DNA of 64,000 bases from NCBI GenBank assembly GCA_018699955.1, contig JABISG010000103.1, positions 1 to 64,000 of the forward strand. Reading direction: 5' to 3'. A model generated the notes under the pieces. The model did not search any database and was not told where the DNA came from. It saw only the letters and a list, made by a program, of their open reading frames with translations. This stretch comes from Planctomycetaceae bacterium. GTDB lineage: Bacteria; Planctomycetota; Planctomycetia; Planctomycetales; Planctomycetaceae. This document shows, in pieces, positions 45,507 through 56,000 of this stretch. The translations under genes were made by a program, and so were the position numbers. Numbering within the stretch: the first letter of the stretch is position 1; each line of letters starts with the position of its first letter.

Positions 45507-47291
45507 ATGACCGAGTCGAAGCCAGAATCCGAACAGCCCGACGGACCGGCGGATCACACTTGCAAAGCAGCCGAGCGCTGGCTGGCAGAATTCCGCGAAC
45601 GGACTGGCCGGGCTCCCAAGGTCTTGCATATCGGAAACATCGCGAACAACGCCTACCTCAACTCCAAGCTACTGCGCGAGGCGGGGCTGCAGTGCGACGT
45701 CATTTGTTACGATTACTTGCACATCATGGGCTGCCCCGAATGGGAAGAAGCGGACTTCGAGGGCGGCTATCTCGATGATTTCTTTCCGGCGTGGGAACGT
45801 GTCAAGATGGGCGGCTACAAACGTCCGCACTGGTTCGCGCAGGGTCGGCAAGACACTTGCATCCGGTACTTGACGGCCGCGCGTCAGGGCCGCGCCAAAA
45901 CTGCCCGCCTGCTACGGATGCGTTTGATTCTCGAATGCCGGTTGATTTCCTGGATGGGACGCAAAGGCCTGTTACCGTTGGCTGCAAAAGTACGGCGGGC
46001 CGTTGGACTGCTACCACGATTGTTGTGGCGCGCGCCCAAGAAGTTGGTGTGTCGCGGCCTAAAGCAGTTGTTGTGGCCTCAGGGACGGCCCGTCCCCGAG
46101 GCACCAGACACCCTCGATGAATCAGAGCAACAGCCACAAGTTCACTGCGAACGATCCGCCAGTCAATCCTCGTCGGAAGAAACGCAACCACTCGTCAAAG
46201 AACGATTACGGCCGACCAGTGAAGAACCGTTCGACCGACGCGCGGCTGCGTTGGTCGAGTGCTTCAAGCAGGTGTTTCCCGAGCGTGAGGATGCCCTCAT
46301 TTCCGAAGAGTTAATGCAGTACAGTTCCGTTGTCGATAAGTGGTCGGAGCTGTTTGATTCGTATGACGTGATTGTCGGGTATTCGACCGATCCGCTGTTG
46401 CCGTTGCTTGCAGGCAATCGGCCCTACCTTGCCTTCGAGCACGGCACCATCCGCAATATTCCGTTTCAACCGACGACACAGGGGCGGCTGTGTGCCATCT
46501 CCTATCGGCTCGCCGATGTCAGTCTGATTACCAATTGCGACAATTACCGTTCGGCAGAGCGGTTACGGCTGCCAAATTATCGGTTCATTCCGCATCCGGT
46601 TAACGAAAGCCCCGTGCCACGTGAGGCGGCCGCTAAGATACGCGAATCTCTTGAAGCCGAATTCGATTGCGACTTCGTCGTCTTTCATCCGTCCCGTCAG
46701 CACTGGGAACCGGATGTCCGTCATCCCGACTGGGAGAAGGGCAACGACATTTTCTTTCGCGGCCTGGCGCGATTCATCACCGAGACCAACTCGCGAGCGA
46801 TGTGCGTTTGCGTGGCCTGGGGAAATTCTCTCGAACAGTCGAAGCAACTGCTGACCGACCTCGGCATCGCTGATCGGGTGAAATGGATCAAGCCACAATC
46901 AAGCCGCCAGATGGTGAGCTACATCCAGGCCAGCGACGTAACGGCAGACCAGTTCTATCTCGGAGCTTTCGGTAGCACGCTCCCCAAGGCGATGCTCCAC
47001 GGCTGTCCCGGCATGTTATACATCGACGCCGAACTGCATGACTGGGCCTTTCCTGAGATTCCTCCTGTCTTGAACACAAGAACCTCGGAAGATGTCTTCT
47101 CATCGCTCGAGAGGCTCTATCTTTCGGTCGAAGAACGAGAACGCCTGGCACGGTTAGGACGCGAATGGTACTTGAAGTATCATTCGAATCAGGTGATCGC
47201 CCGTGGCTTCGTCGAAGCGATTCGCGATGCAATTCAACCGGTAGAGCAACCTGCCGACCAGTCGGAACCGCTTAATCGCGAGGCCGCTTAA
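45507..47291 (+). CDS. GT-B glycosyltransferase, GNIANNAY type (copy 2)
   Basis: 594 residues. VLHIGNIANNAYLNSKLLRE and CDVICYDYLHIMG match the N-terminal domain of the 41904 gene; the C-terminal GT-B domain has VFHPSRQHWEPD and ADQFYLGAFGSTLPKAMLHGCPGMLYI. A linker of about 100 residues between them is unusually Arg/Pro/Ser-rich. ATG 45507 is chosen as the first ATG; an upstream TTG (45462) is possible. The stop abuts the next gene's ATG (TAAATG). Confidence 0.78.
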   Translation: MTESKPESEQPDGPADHTCKAAERWLAEFRERTGRAPKVLHIGNIANNAYLNSKLLREAGLQCDVICYDYLHIMGCPEWEEADFEGGYLDDFFPAWERVKMGGYKRPHWFAQGRQDTCIRYLTAARQGRAKTARLLRMRLILECRLISWMGRKGLLPLAAKVRRAVGLLPRLLWRAPKKLVCRGLKQLLWPQGRPVPEAPDTLDESEQQPQVHCERSASQSSSEETQPLVKERLRPTSEEPFDRRAAALVECFKQVFPEREDALISEELMQYSSVVDKWSELFDSYDVIVGYSTDPLLPLLAGNRPYLAFEHGTIRNIPFQPTTQGRLCAISYRLADVSLITNCDNYRSAERLRLPNYRFIPHPVNESPVPREAAAKIRESLEAEFDCDFVVFHPSRQHWEPDVRHPDWEKGNDIFFRGLARFITETNSRAMCVCVAWGNSLEQSKQLLTDLGIADRVKWIKPQSSRQMVSYIQASDVTADQFYLGAFGSTLPKAMLHGCPGMLYIDAELHDWAFPEIPPVLNTRTSEDVFSSLERLYLSVEERERLARLGREWYLKYHSNQVIARGFVEAIRDAIQPVEQPADQSEPLNREAA

Positions 47292-48503
47292 ATGAATTGG
47301 CGTCGTCGGGTTCTGGAGATTGTTGACGTCGTCGGTATGGCGGGCGTCAGACTGTTCTTTTGCGTGACGCGGCTGGGACGTGTCTCCACAGTCAAACGCA
47401 GCCTGTGGACAGGAACGCCCGTCATCAATATGGCAATCAACGCACGAGCCGAACGCCTGTTGGGGGTCGAGTCGAGATCGCTCGTCGATCATGCGTACTT
47501 CATTACGGACGAGTTCGACTACAACCTTTCGCGATTGATGAAGTTCAAGCCGCTGGCGTTGGTCCTCCCCTATCTGGTGCTGATCTGGGCGGCCATTCGA
47601 TTTCAGCGATTTCACTTCTACTGTGATCGAGGAATTCTGCGATCGAACACGCCGCTAACGTTTCATCCACAGGAGCTGCGATTGTTGCAGGGGCTGGGGA
47701 AGGAAATTTATTTCTGGACGTATGGTGCCGACGTGCGGACACAGCAGCGAACCCGCGCGCTGGGCGAATTTCATTGCTGTTTCGATTGCCCCGAACCCGG
47801 AGAGGGCTGCACCTGTAATGACGATCGGGGACATCAAAACTACGAGCGGATTTCCGCGGCAGCCACTGCTGTTTTCGCGATGGGTGACATGCTCGAATAC
47901 ACGCCCGGCAGTCGGAACGACATCTTCTTCTGGCCGGTCGATCTGAACCGCGACTCGGGCCGGCGCTACACACCCTGTTATCCAGGCCCTGATTCAAACC
48001 GCCCGATACGAATTGTCCACGCTCCCAACCATCGACACTTCAAGGGAACTCGCTACCTGTTGGCCGCCGTCGAAAACCTGAAACTCGAAGGATTCGAGAT
48101 CGACCTGCAACTGGTCGAACGCGTTCCCAATCGCGAGGCTTTGGAGATCTACCGTTCGGCCGACATCATTTTCGATCAATGCCTGATTGGATTTCATGGC
48201 TACTTTGCCAACGAAGCGATGGCGATGGGCAAACCGGTGATGACATACATCCGCCGCCCGGAACACTACTTGCTGGCCTCCGACGAATGCCCGCTGATTA
48301 ACGCCGACGCGAGCCAGGTGGAGTCGACGTTGCGATCGCTGTTGAACGACCGCCGCCGACTTCACGATCTCGGGATTGCCGGTCGAAAGTACATTGAGAA
48401 GCATCACACACTTGACGCATTTGCCGGCCGATTGCGGCTGGCCTATTCACAGATCGGCGGCCAGTCAAATGGCCACTCGAACACCGAACGGATAGCCGCA
48501 TGA
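47292..48503 (+). CDS. GT-B glycosyltransferase (copy 1 of the HAPxHR type)
   Basis: 403 residues with an N-terminal hydrophobic stretch (about residues 97-112) that may associate with the membrane. IYFWTYGADVRTQQRTR, a Cys-rich patch (FHCCFDCPEPGEGCTC), RIVHAPNHRHFKGTRYLLAAVE and IIFDQCLIGFHGYFANEAMAMGKPVMTYI place it with GT4-like enzymes. It shares the C-terminal block with the gene at 49555. The next gene overlaps by four bases. Confidence 0.78.
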   Translation: MNWRRRVLEIVDVVGMAGVRLFFCVTRLGRVSTVKRSLWTGTPVINMAINARAERLLGVESRSLVDHAYFITDEFDYNLSRLMKFKPLALVLPYLVLIWAAIRFQRFHFYCDRGILRSNTPLTFHPQELRLLQGLGKEIYFWTYGADVRTQQRTRALGEFHCCFDCPEPGEGCTCNDDRGHQNYERISAAATAVFAMGDMLEYTPGSRNDIFFWPVDLNRDSGRRYTPCYPGPDSNRPIRIVHAPNHRHFKGTRYLLAAVENLKLEGFEIDLQLVERVPNREALEIYRSADIIFDQCLIGFHGYFANEAMAMGKPVMTYIRRPEHYLLASDECPLINADASQVESTLRSLLNDRRRLHDLGIAGRKYIEKHHTLDAFAGRLRLAYSQIGGQSNGHSNTERIAA

Positions 48504-49438
48504 GCCAACACGTTGCCATTGTCGGTGCGACCGGATTTCTCGGACGGGCGCTCACCCGGCACTTTACGCTGCGCGGCGCCAAAGTGCACGGCTACAGCAG
48601 CACGAAAGCACGCGCCAATGACGACACTCCTCTGACGCAATTCGATGCGGCCCACGATGAGATCCACTTCCCGGAAGAGACCAAAGCCGTATTCTATCTG
48701 GCCCAGTCGCCGTTCTACCGCGAATTTCCGTCGAGAGCCGAACACCTGATCGCCGTCAATGTGTTAGGGGCCATTAAGGCGGCGCGAGCAGCCGTTGAGG
48801 CGGGCGTGTCGTTTTTCTTCTATGCATCAACCGGCAACGTCTATCGTCCTTCACTTCAGCCGTTGCGTGAAGACCATCCTGTTCGCCGCGATAACGGCTA
48901 CGCGTTGAGCAAAGTCATGGCGGAAGAATCGTTGGCGCTCGTTTCGGCACCGATGCAGTTGGTGGTCGGTCGCATTTTCGGACTGTTCGGTCCAGGCCAG
49001 TCGGGAATGCTTGTGCCAAACATCTGCAATCGCATCCGCCAAGGCCAACCGGTTCAGTTCGTACCCTCAACACAGGAACCGGCCGACAGAGACGGGCTTC
49101 GCGTCTCACTCTGTTATGTCGATGACGCCTGTCGGTGTCTCTCCGGGTTATTGGATCTACACTCTGAGGGAGTCGAACTGCCCAGCACCATCAACATCGC
49201 CGGGGACGAACCTATCAGCATTCGTCAGTTGGCCGAAGAGTGCGGACGCATCATCGGCAAACCGGCAGTTATCGAACAGGGCGACGGCACTCGAACGTTC
49301 GATCTGATTTCCGACAATTCGCGATTACAAGAACTGATCGTTTCGGAACAAACGCCATTCAGCACGGCACTCGAAAAGACGTTGCGAAGCGAAGGGTCTG
49401 CGCCGGATCGAAGTCGTGACTGGTCGAAGGCAGGATGA
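48500..49438 (+). CDS. NAD-dependent epimerase/dehydratase (second copy)
   Basis: 312 residues, extended SDR. AIVGATGFLGRAL (NAD-binding), FYASTGNVYRPS, and catalytic Tyr/Lys in DNGYALSKVMAEE; the C-terminal part contains SLCYVDDACRCL and INIAGDEPISIRQLAEE. Shorter than the SDR at 32129 and without the SSSASVYG wording, so probably a different reaction (epimerase, dehydratase or reductase). Start overlaps the preceding glycosyltransferase stop (ATGA). Confidence 0.83.
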   Translation: MSQHVAIVGATGFLGRALTRHFTLRGAKVHGYSSTKARANDDTPLTQFDAAHDEIHFPEETKAVFYLAQSPFYREFPSRAEHLIAVNVLGAIKAARAAVEAGVSFFFYASTGNVYRPSLQPLREDHPVRRDNGYALSKVMAEESLALVSAPMQLVVGRIFGLFGPGQSGMLVPNICNRIRQGQPVQFVPSTQEPADRDGLRVSLCYVDDACRCLSGLLDLHSEGVELPSTINIAGDEPISIRQLAEECGRIIGKPAVIEQGDGTRTFDLISDNSRLQELIVSEQTPFSTALEKTLRSEGSAPDRSRDWSKAG

Positions 49439-49554
49439 CCGCTCGGTGGACCCTGTAACGTCGTCCCCGATTCTCCCGACGACTGCCGGACTCTGCAACT
49501 CGCAACACAAGGTGCGTCGGCAGCAAATGCGATCCCGACCAAGACGACAGAATC

Positions 49555-50715
49555 ATGACTTCCGCACTCCGTGTTCTGCATTGTCCCACAAACGTGGGTG
49601 ATCACCCGCAAGGGCTGGCGCGTGCCGAACGGGAGTTGGGGCTGCAGAGTCGTCTGGTCTCTTTCAAAGAGCATGCCTTCGGCTATCCGATCGACGAAGT
49701 ACTCTGGCCGGCCGGCATCGGGCAGTTACGACGCGAATTCCGGCGCTGGCAACTTCTGCGACGAGCGCTGCGCGAGTTTGATGTGATCCACTTCAACTTC
49801 GGCAGTACCATCATGCCGCAAAGGTTTTCGGCCAACCATACGGCACTCACGTCACGCCCACGTTTGCTGCAGTGGTTCTACCGGTCGTACGCGGCTGCAT
49901 TTGAGTTTCGCGATCTTGACTGGCTCAAACGGGCCGGCGTTGCGACGGTGATGTGCTATCAGGGAGACGATGCCCGGCAGGGCGATTACTGCCGCGAACA
50001 CTTCGAGTTGTCGATCGCCGATGAAGTTGATGCGGACTATTACATTCCGGCCGACGACCGGCTGAAGCGGGAACGCATCGCCCGCATGGCCGGCGTGGTC
50101 GATCGCGTTTATTCTCTCAATCCCGATCTGCTGCATGTACTGCCGGAGAACGCGCAGTTTCTACCGTATGCCAGCGTCGACCCGGACGATTGGCAGCCAC
50201 CCGAAATGAAACCGGGCGAACGTGATCGACCGCTGGTCATTCATGCTCCGACACACCGCGGCGCAAAGGGAACGCGATTTGTCGTTGAGGCCGTCAACCG
50301 TCTTCAACAGCAGGGAATCGAGTTTGAGTTCGTTTTGGTCGAGGGCATGTCGCACGCCGAAGCTCGCGTGGTCTACGAGAAAGCCGACGTGTTGATCGAC
50401 CAACTGTTGGCCGGATGGTATGGAGGTTTGGCCGTCGAACTGATGGCATTGGGAAAACCGGTCATCGCCTACATTCGGCCCGAAGACCTGAAGTTTCTGC
50501 CGCCCGGCATGCACGCCGATTTGCCCATCACACAAGCAACACCTACGACAATCGAAGAAGTCTTACGGCATGTGCTGACAGACGACCGGCAACTGCTCGC
50601 GTCCACCGGGGCGCAATGCCGTCAGTTCGTCGAACGCTGGCACAACCCGCGCACCATAGCGCAACGGGTTCGTGACGACTACGAACAAATCGTGCGGAAG
50701 ATTCGCGGCGAATGA
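49555..50715 (+). CDS. GT-B glycosyltransferase (copy 2 of the HAPxHR type)
   Basis: 386 residues. LRVLHCPTNVGDHPQGLARAE start, FDVIHFNFGSTIMP, VIHAPTHRGAKGTRFVVEAV and VLIDQLLAGWYGGLAVELMALGKPVIAYI. Paralogue of the gene at 47292 in the C-terminal half. Ends seven bases before the convergent asparagine-synthase-like gene, so it is the last plus-strand gene of the locus. Confidence 0.8.
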   Translation: MTSALRVLHCPTNVGDHPQGLARAERELGLQSRLVSFKEHAFGYPIDEVLWPAGIGQLRREFRRWQLLRRALREFDVIHFNFGSTIMPQRFSANHTALTSRPRLLQWFYRSYAAAFEFRDLDWLKRAGVATVMCYQGDDARQGDYCREHFELSIADEVDADYYIPADDRLKRERIARMAGVVDRVYSLNPDLLHVLPENAQFLPYASVDPDDWQPPEMKPGERDRPLVIHAPTHRGAKGTRFVVEAVNRLQQQGIEFEFVLVEGMSHAEARVVYEKADVLIDQLLAGWYGGLAVELMALGKPVIAYIRPEDLKFLPPGMHADLPITQATPTTIEEVLRHVLTDDRQLLASTGAQCRQFVERWHNPRTIAQRVRDDYEQIVRKIRGE

Positions 50716-50722
50716 CTACTCG

Positions 50723-52705
50723 TCAGGCTGCCCGTGCAATGTCTGCCGTCGATACCGGGGCGGCTGCCACGTCTGAGGAAAACTGAACTTCGTATTGTTG
50801 CGACCAGGCGATCAAGTTCAGCCATCGCCAAACACGAAAATCGAACCGCTGTTTGCCGGAGGCAATTCGATCCCATTCTTGCCGCGCGGCGGGAAGGTTG
50901 AGCGCTTGCACGTTTACGGCGGCATCGCTGGAGAGCATGTCATCGACCCAGTCGCGCGATGCGATCAGCCAACTTCGCTCGGGCGTTTCAAATCCGATTT
51001 TGTCTCGCCGATCCAGAATGGCATCGGGAACGATTCCGCGCATGGCCGCCCGGAATACCGATTTTGTTGTGCCGTCCTTCCCGATCAGGAACTCGTTGGG
51101 GAGCGAGAACATGTACGAGGCAAACTGCGGCGTAAGAAACGGCACGCGGCTCTCCACCGAAAATGCCATCGAGTTGCGATCTTCGTACCGCAGCAGTTTG
51201 GGTAGGATGATCGTTTCCATGAGGTTGAGCAGGTGGCCACGGAATACGTCTTCGTGAGACGATCGATGGACCAACGGGGCAGCAACATCTCGCGATTGGA
51301 ACCATTCCTTGTTGATTGACTGCGGGACCATCTCCCGGCCAACGAGTCGTCGCAGTGGGTCCTGCAAACGGTCCGGCACAAGAAAATCGGCTGTGCGCAG
51401 AACAGAACCCATCCAGCCCAATCCGGGCAGTCGACTGCAGCCGACCCACAGCCTCAGCGCCTCGACCAGACTGCCTCGGCGAAGTAGCCCGGCCAGCCGC
51501 GCTCCCACAGAGGGAAGATACCCGCCGAGCAACTCGTCCGCTCCCTGGCCATCGAGCATCACTTTAATTCCGCTCTCCTGAGCCAGTCGAAACACATGAT
51601 CTTGGGCAAAGACACTGGTTGATCCGACCGGCTCATCCTGGATCGAGACAAACGAGTCCATCTCGCTCACAAGCTGACGCGGCCCCGCAGAGACCTTGTG
51701 AACAGTCGCCGCACTTGCCTCGTTGACGACATCAACCCATCGTTCTTCACTGAGGCGGGCGTCACTGGCAATGTAGCTGAATGTGTGCAACTCTGCTTCG
51801 CGACCAAGGATTTTACGCGCGGACATGACGACGGCCGAGGAATCGATTCCGCCGGAGAGTGCCATGCCAACCTGAACGTCGCTGCGCAGATGCAATTCGA
51901 TATTGTTCAGGAACATGTCGCGAACTGTACCGACTGCCTCGTCGAACGAGACATCCAGAGTTTCGGTCGTTTCGGGCTTCCAATAGCGGACCGGCTCCTC
52001 AATTCGCAGTGTCTTCAAATCCACGGACAGATAATGAGCGGGCGGAAGCTGGCGGATGTGTTCGAACATGGTCCGATCGCCGTGGTCGGTGATTCCGTAT
52101 CGCAGATACCACATCAACCGATCGGCCTGGACCTGCCGCGAGACGGCTGTGGTCTTCAGTAGAACCTTAATCTCCGAGGCAAAATTGAAGTCGTCGTCGG
52201 TCGAAGTGTAGAACAGCGGTTTGATGCCGAAGCAATCCCGCGCCAACAGCAGACGGTTGTCGCGCTGATCGAACAACGCAAAAGCAAACATTCCAGTCAG
52301 TCGGCGAAGTGCGTCGGTCCCCCAGGCAATCAGCGCGTTCAGTAACACCTCGGTGTCGGAGTGGGACCGAAACTGATATCCAAGGCTCTCCAATTCATTG
52401 CGGAGTTCGACGTGGTTATAGACTTCGCCGTTGTAGACGATGTGCCATCGGCCGTCGGCGGAACTCATCGGTTGCCAACCGGCTTCCGAGAGATCGAGAA
52501 TCGAAAGCCGGCGATGAACGAGAGTCAGCCAGGATTCGTCGAGGTGCCTCGACAGATCGCGACCGGCATATTCGGCTTGCCGGGAGACGCAAAGAAATCC
52601 CGCATCGTCGGGACCACGATGCTCAAGCAAGTCGATCGCTTGAGCCACCTGAGTACGAGAGATTCCTCGTTTGCGGCGGGTGACAAATCCGGCTATCCCA
52701 CACAT
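50723..52705 (-). CDS. Asparagine synthase-like glutamine amidotransferase (second copy)
   Basis: 660 residues. MCGIAG start with Cys2 nucleophile, HRGPDDAGF, LVHRRLSILDLSEAG, ALSGGIDSSAVV pyrophosphate loop, GQGADELLGGYLPS, and NSMAFSVESRVPFLTPQFA. Divergent in sequence from the copy at 33319, so not a recent duplicate. It may amidate a different carboxylate in the same glycan. Transcribed convergent to the locus. Confidence 0.91.
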   Translation of the reverse strand: MCGIAGFVTRRKRGISRTQVAQAIDLLEHRGPDDAGFLCVSRQAEYAGRDLSRHLDESWLTLVHRRLSILDLSEAGWQPMSSADGRWHIVYNGEVYNHVELRNELESLGYQFRSHSDTEVLLNALIAWGTDALRRLTGMFAFALFDQRDNRLLLARDCFGIKPLFYTSTDDDFNFASEIKVLLKTTAVSRQVQADRLMWYLRYGITDHGDRTMFEHIRQLPPAHYLSVDLKTLRIEEPVRYWKPETTETLDVSFDEAVGTVRDMFLNNIELHLRSDVQVGMALSGGIDSSAVVMSARKILGREAELHTFSYIASDARLSEERWVDVVNEASAATVHKVSAGPRQLVSEMDSFVSIQDEPVGSTSVFAQDHVFRLAQESGIKVMLDGQGADELLGGYLPSVGARLAGLLRRGSLVEALRLWVGCSRLPGLGWMGSVLRTADFLVPDRLQDPLRRLVGREMVPQSINKEWFQSRDVAAPLVHRSSHEDVFRGHLLNLMETIILPKLLRYEDRNSMAFSVESRVPFLTPQFASYMFSLPNEFLIGKDGTTKSVFRAAMRGIVPDAILDRRDKIGFETPERSWLIASRDWVDDMLSSDAAVNVQALNLPAARQEWDRIASGKQRFDFRVWRWLNLIAWSQQYEVQFSSDVAAAPVSTADIARAA

Positions 52706-53047
52706 CGCAAACGACCTTCGGCGAGTTCAAGTGCCCTGAAAAAGCGGATGTTCCGAGCCAACGTCGACTCCTTGACGTACCGCAAAAAGCAGCCAAATCG
52801 GCACGAATATAGCCACGCGCGTCGGAACAGGTCAAGGTCAACGTCAGCCATACGCGTCTCGGGCGCCGACCGGTCAAATCGACCGCCAAACTGCGAACTT
52901 TTCTGCTTCCCAGCCACATCCAAACCCATGTCGCGCGGCCGCTTTCGCGTTCGCACAGGGGGGCCGGTGATGTTAAGATCGATGGTGTTCCACGCCGGAA
53001 ACAGATTCCGGAGTTACCCAAATAGAGAAGTGCCGGAAAAGTCTCCA
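52706..53047. other. 342-base divergent intergenic region
   Basis: Between the minus-strand asparagine synthase-like gene and the plus-strand ThuA/propeller gene, so it should hold both promoters. A minus-strand frame (52693-52956) has mildly protein-like composition but no family, and its stop lies inside the next gene's start; it is not called. The plus-strand frame of the 53048 gene stays open upstream without a start that makes sense. Confidence 0.4.
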
Positions 53048-56000
53048 ATGAAACTACTGCTGCGATTCTGTTCTGTTGCCCTGCTGCTAACTCCGGGGTT
53101 GGGATTTGCCGATGAGCCGAAGTCAGAAAAGCCCATTCGGGCGTTATTGATTACTGGCGGTTGCTGTCACGACTATTCGCGGCAGAAATTGATTTTGACC
53201 AAGGGCATTTCCGCTCGGGCCAACGTCATCTGGACGGTCGTGCAACAAGGGGGGACTGGCACCAACGCGAAGATTCCGCTGTATGAAGATCCGAACTGGG
53301 CGGACGGCTTCGATGTCGTTGTACACAACGAATGCTTCGCCGCCGTCTCCGATATGAAGTGGGTCGAGCGAATCCTGAAGCCGCATCGGGAAGGATTGCC
53401 CGCACTGCTGATCCACTGCGCGATGCACAGTTACCGCACGGGCGATAATGCGTGGTTTGAATTCGTCGGCGTGCAGTCGCCCCGGCATGGCGCACACTAC
53501 GCTTACACCGTCGAGAACTCCCAGCCCGATCACCCCATCATGCGCGGGTTCGGAAAATCGTGGTTGGCACCCAAAGGGGAGCTGTATCACACCATCAAAC
53601 TGTTTCCGACGGCGCGACCGCTCGCACATGCCAAACGTCAGCCGGACAACAAACCACAGATTTGCGTCTGGACTAACCAGTACGGCAAGGGACGAGTATT
53701 CGGGACAACCATCGGCCACTACAACGAGACCATGTCGGAACCGCAGTACCTCGACATGGTGACGCGGGGCCTGCTGTGGTCGGTTGATCGACTCGATGAA
53801 AAAAGTTTTCACCGGGCGTCTGCCGAGTCCAACGCACAGGTTAAGGCGCTATTGAAATCCCAGCCAACCGTCGCGGCTGCCCCCGCAGGTTTGAAGTGTT
53901 GTGGTGAAGGTAACCTCGCCTTTGGTGAAAAAACAAAAGCCAGTTCAGAGGAAACCTCGAAGAAGAATTTCGCCCGGCACGCTGTCGATGGCGACTTGCG
54001 AACGCGTTGGTGCGCTGCAAATGGAAGTCAGAGCAATTGGCAGGTGGAATTCAAGAAACCCGAACACGTTCGTGCCGTGCGACTTCACTGGGAAAAGCCG
54101 AACGCTGCGTATCGGTACAAAGTCGATGCCTCGGCCGATGGTGAGAAGTGGGCAACGATTGTCGATCAATCGAAAAACAAGAAAGCAGCACGAATCACTT
54201 CGCACAAAGTGGATGCGAAAGAGGCGAAGTTTCTGCGCGTGACATTTCTCGGCACCGACAAGGGGGCGTATTGGGGAAGTCTGTGGGAGTTTGAAGCCTC
54301 GACGGATACGCTGCCGAACCTTCCCGCCGGGACCGACAAGCCGCAGGGTGCCGCATCGGCGGGAGTCCCCGACGTGCAGGCACCGGCCGGTTTCAACGTG
54401 ACGATGTTCGGCACACCGCCCGAGGTGAATTACCCCGTCTGCTTGACCGCCGCTGCGACCGGCGAAGTTTTCGTCGGTGTCGATTTGCAGGGATCGCTGG
54501 GCAAGAAACCGGGTGAGGGAAAGGTGCTGCGCTGCATCGATGTCGATGGTGACGGCAAGGCCGATAAGATCAACACCTTCGCAAAAATGGATCACCCGCG
54601 CGGCCTGATTTACGACGCCGGCACGCTGTGGGTACTGCATCCGCCGTTTCTCACCGTCTATCACGATGACGACCTCGACGGAACTGCGGATCGACAGAAG
54701 ACACTGATTACCGGCATCAGCACCGATGAAGTCAATCGCCGCGGTGCAGATCACACCACCAACGGCATCCGCATGGGAATCGACGGTTGGATTTACATTG
54801 CCGTCGGCGATTTCGGTTTCACACACGCCGAGGGAGCCGATGGGACCGTGCTAAGTCGGCGCGGTGGCGGCATCGTCCGCATTCGCCCGGATGGCACCGA
54901 CATGGAGATTTTCAGTTGGGGGCAGCGAAACATTCTGGATGTCTCCATCGATCCTTACATGAATATCTTCACACGAGACAACACCAACGATGGCGGCGGT
55001 TGGGACATCCGAGTGAGCCACGTTTTGCAAAGTGCCGAGTACGGTTATCCGTCGCTCTACAAGAACTTTCCGGAAGAGATCATGCCGCCGCTGGCCGATT
55101 ACGGCGGCGGCTCTGGCTGCGGGACCATGTACTTCCACGACACGCGCTGGCCGGCACCGTATGGCAACGCGCTCTACACATGCGACTGGGGACGCAGCGA
55201 AGTGTACCGCCATAACCTTTCGCCGACGGCAGCAACCTTTGCACCGCATCAGGAGGTGTTCCTCAAACTGCAACGGCCCACCGACATCGACGTCGATGGC
55301 AGCGGGCGGATGTATGTCAGCAGTTGGAAGAACGGAAAATTCGACTACACCGGCCCCGATGTTGGCTACGTGGCGCAAATCACGCCGATCGATTTCGTTC
55401 CGAAGCCGTTCCCGGATCTTGAGGAATCGACGGACAAGCAACTGGTGGAGTTGTTTGCATCGCCGAGTGCTGCACACCGCCTGCACAGTCAGCGGGAAAT
55501 GTTGCGGCGTAAACCGAGTGCCGCGCGAACGAAACTCTTGATCGACTTTGCGGCGAATTCCGATGCACCGTTGTTCGGGCGTGTGGCGGCTGTTTTCACT
55601 CTCAAGCAACTCGATGGAGCGGCTTCGACCGCAGCGCTTCTTGAACTCGTTGCCGATCCGGCCGTGCGTGAGTTCGCGCTGCGGGCAATGACCGATCGCA
55701 AGGGCGAGTCAACTGACGTTCCGGTCGAACCGTTCGTCAAAGCACTCACAGATCGAAATCCGCGCGTGCGTGCTCAGGCACTAATCAGTCTGGGACGACT
55801 CGGGCGACCGGAGATTGCCGATAAAGTTCTTCCGCTCACTCGGCGATCGAATAAAACAGCATTACCAACCAAGCAACCGATCTGGAATCAGCCTGATCCC
55901 GGTCGCGTGCTGCCGCATCTTGCCGTGCGAACGCTTGTCGCGCTGCAGGCATCGGAGGCGGCACTCAAGGCACTCGATGGAGATCATGCAAACGGTGCCT

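Noticed and set aside
52693-52956. An 87-codon minus-strand open frame upstream of the second asparagine-synthase-like gene
   Set aside because: No motif, no ribosome-binding site, and its stop lies within the next gene; more likely leader sequence.
52361-53047. A 229-codon upstream extension of the ThuA/propeller gene
   Set aside because: The extension overlaps the divergent asparagine-synthase-like gene; a clear signal peptide begins at 53048.
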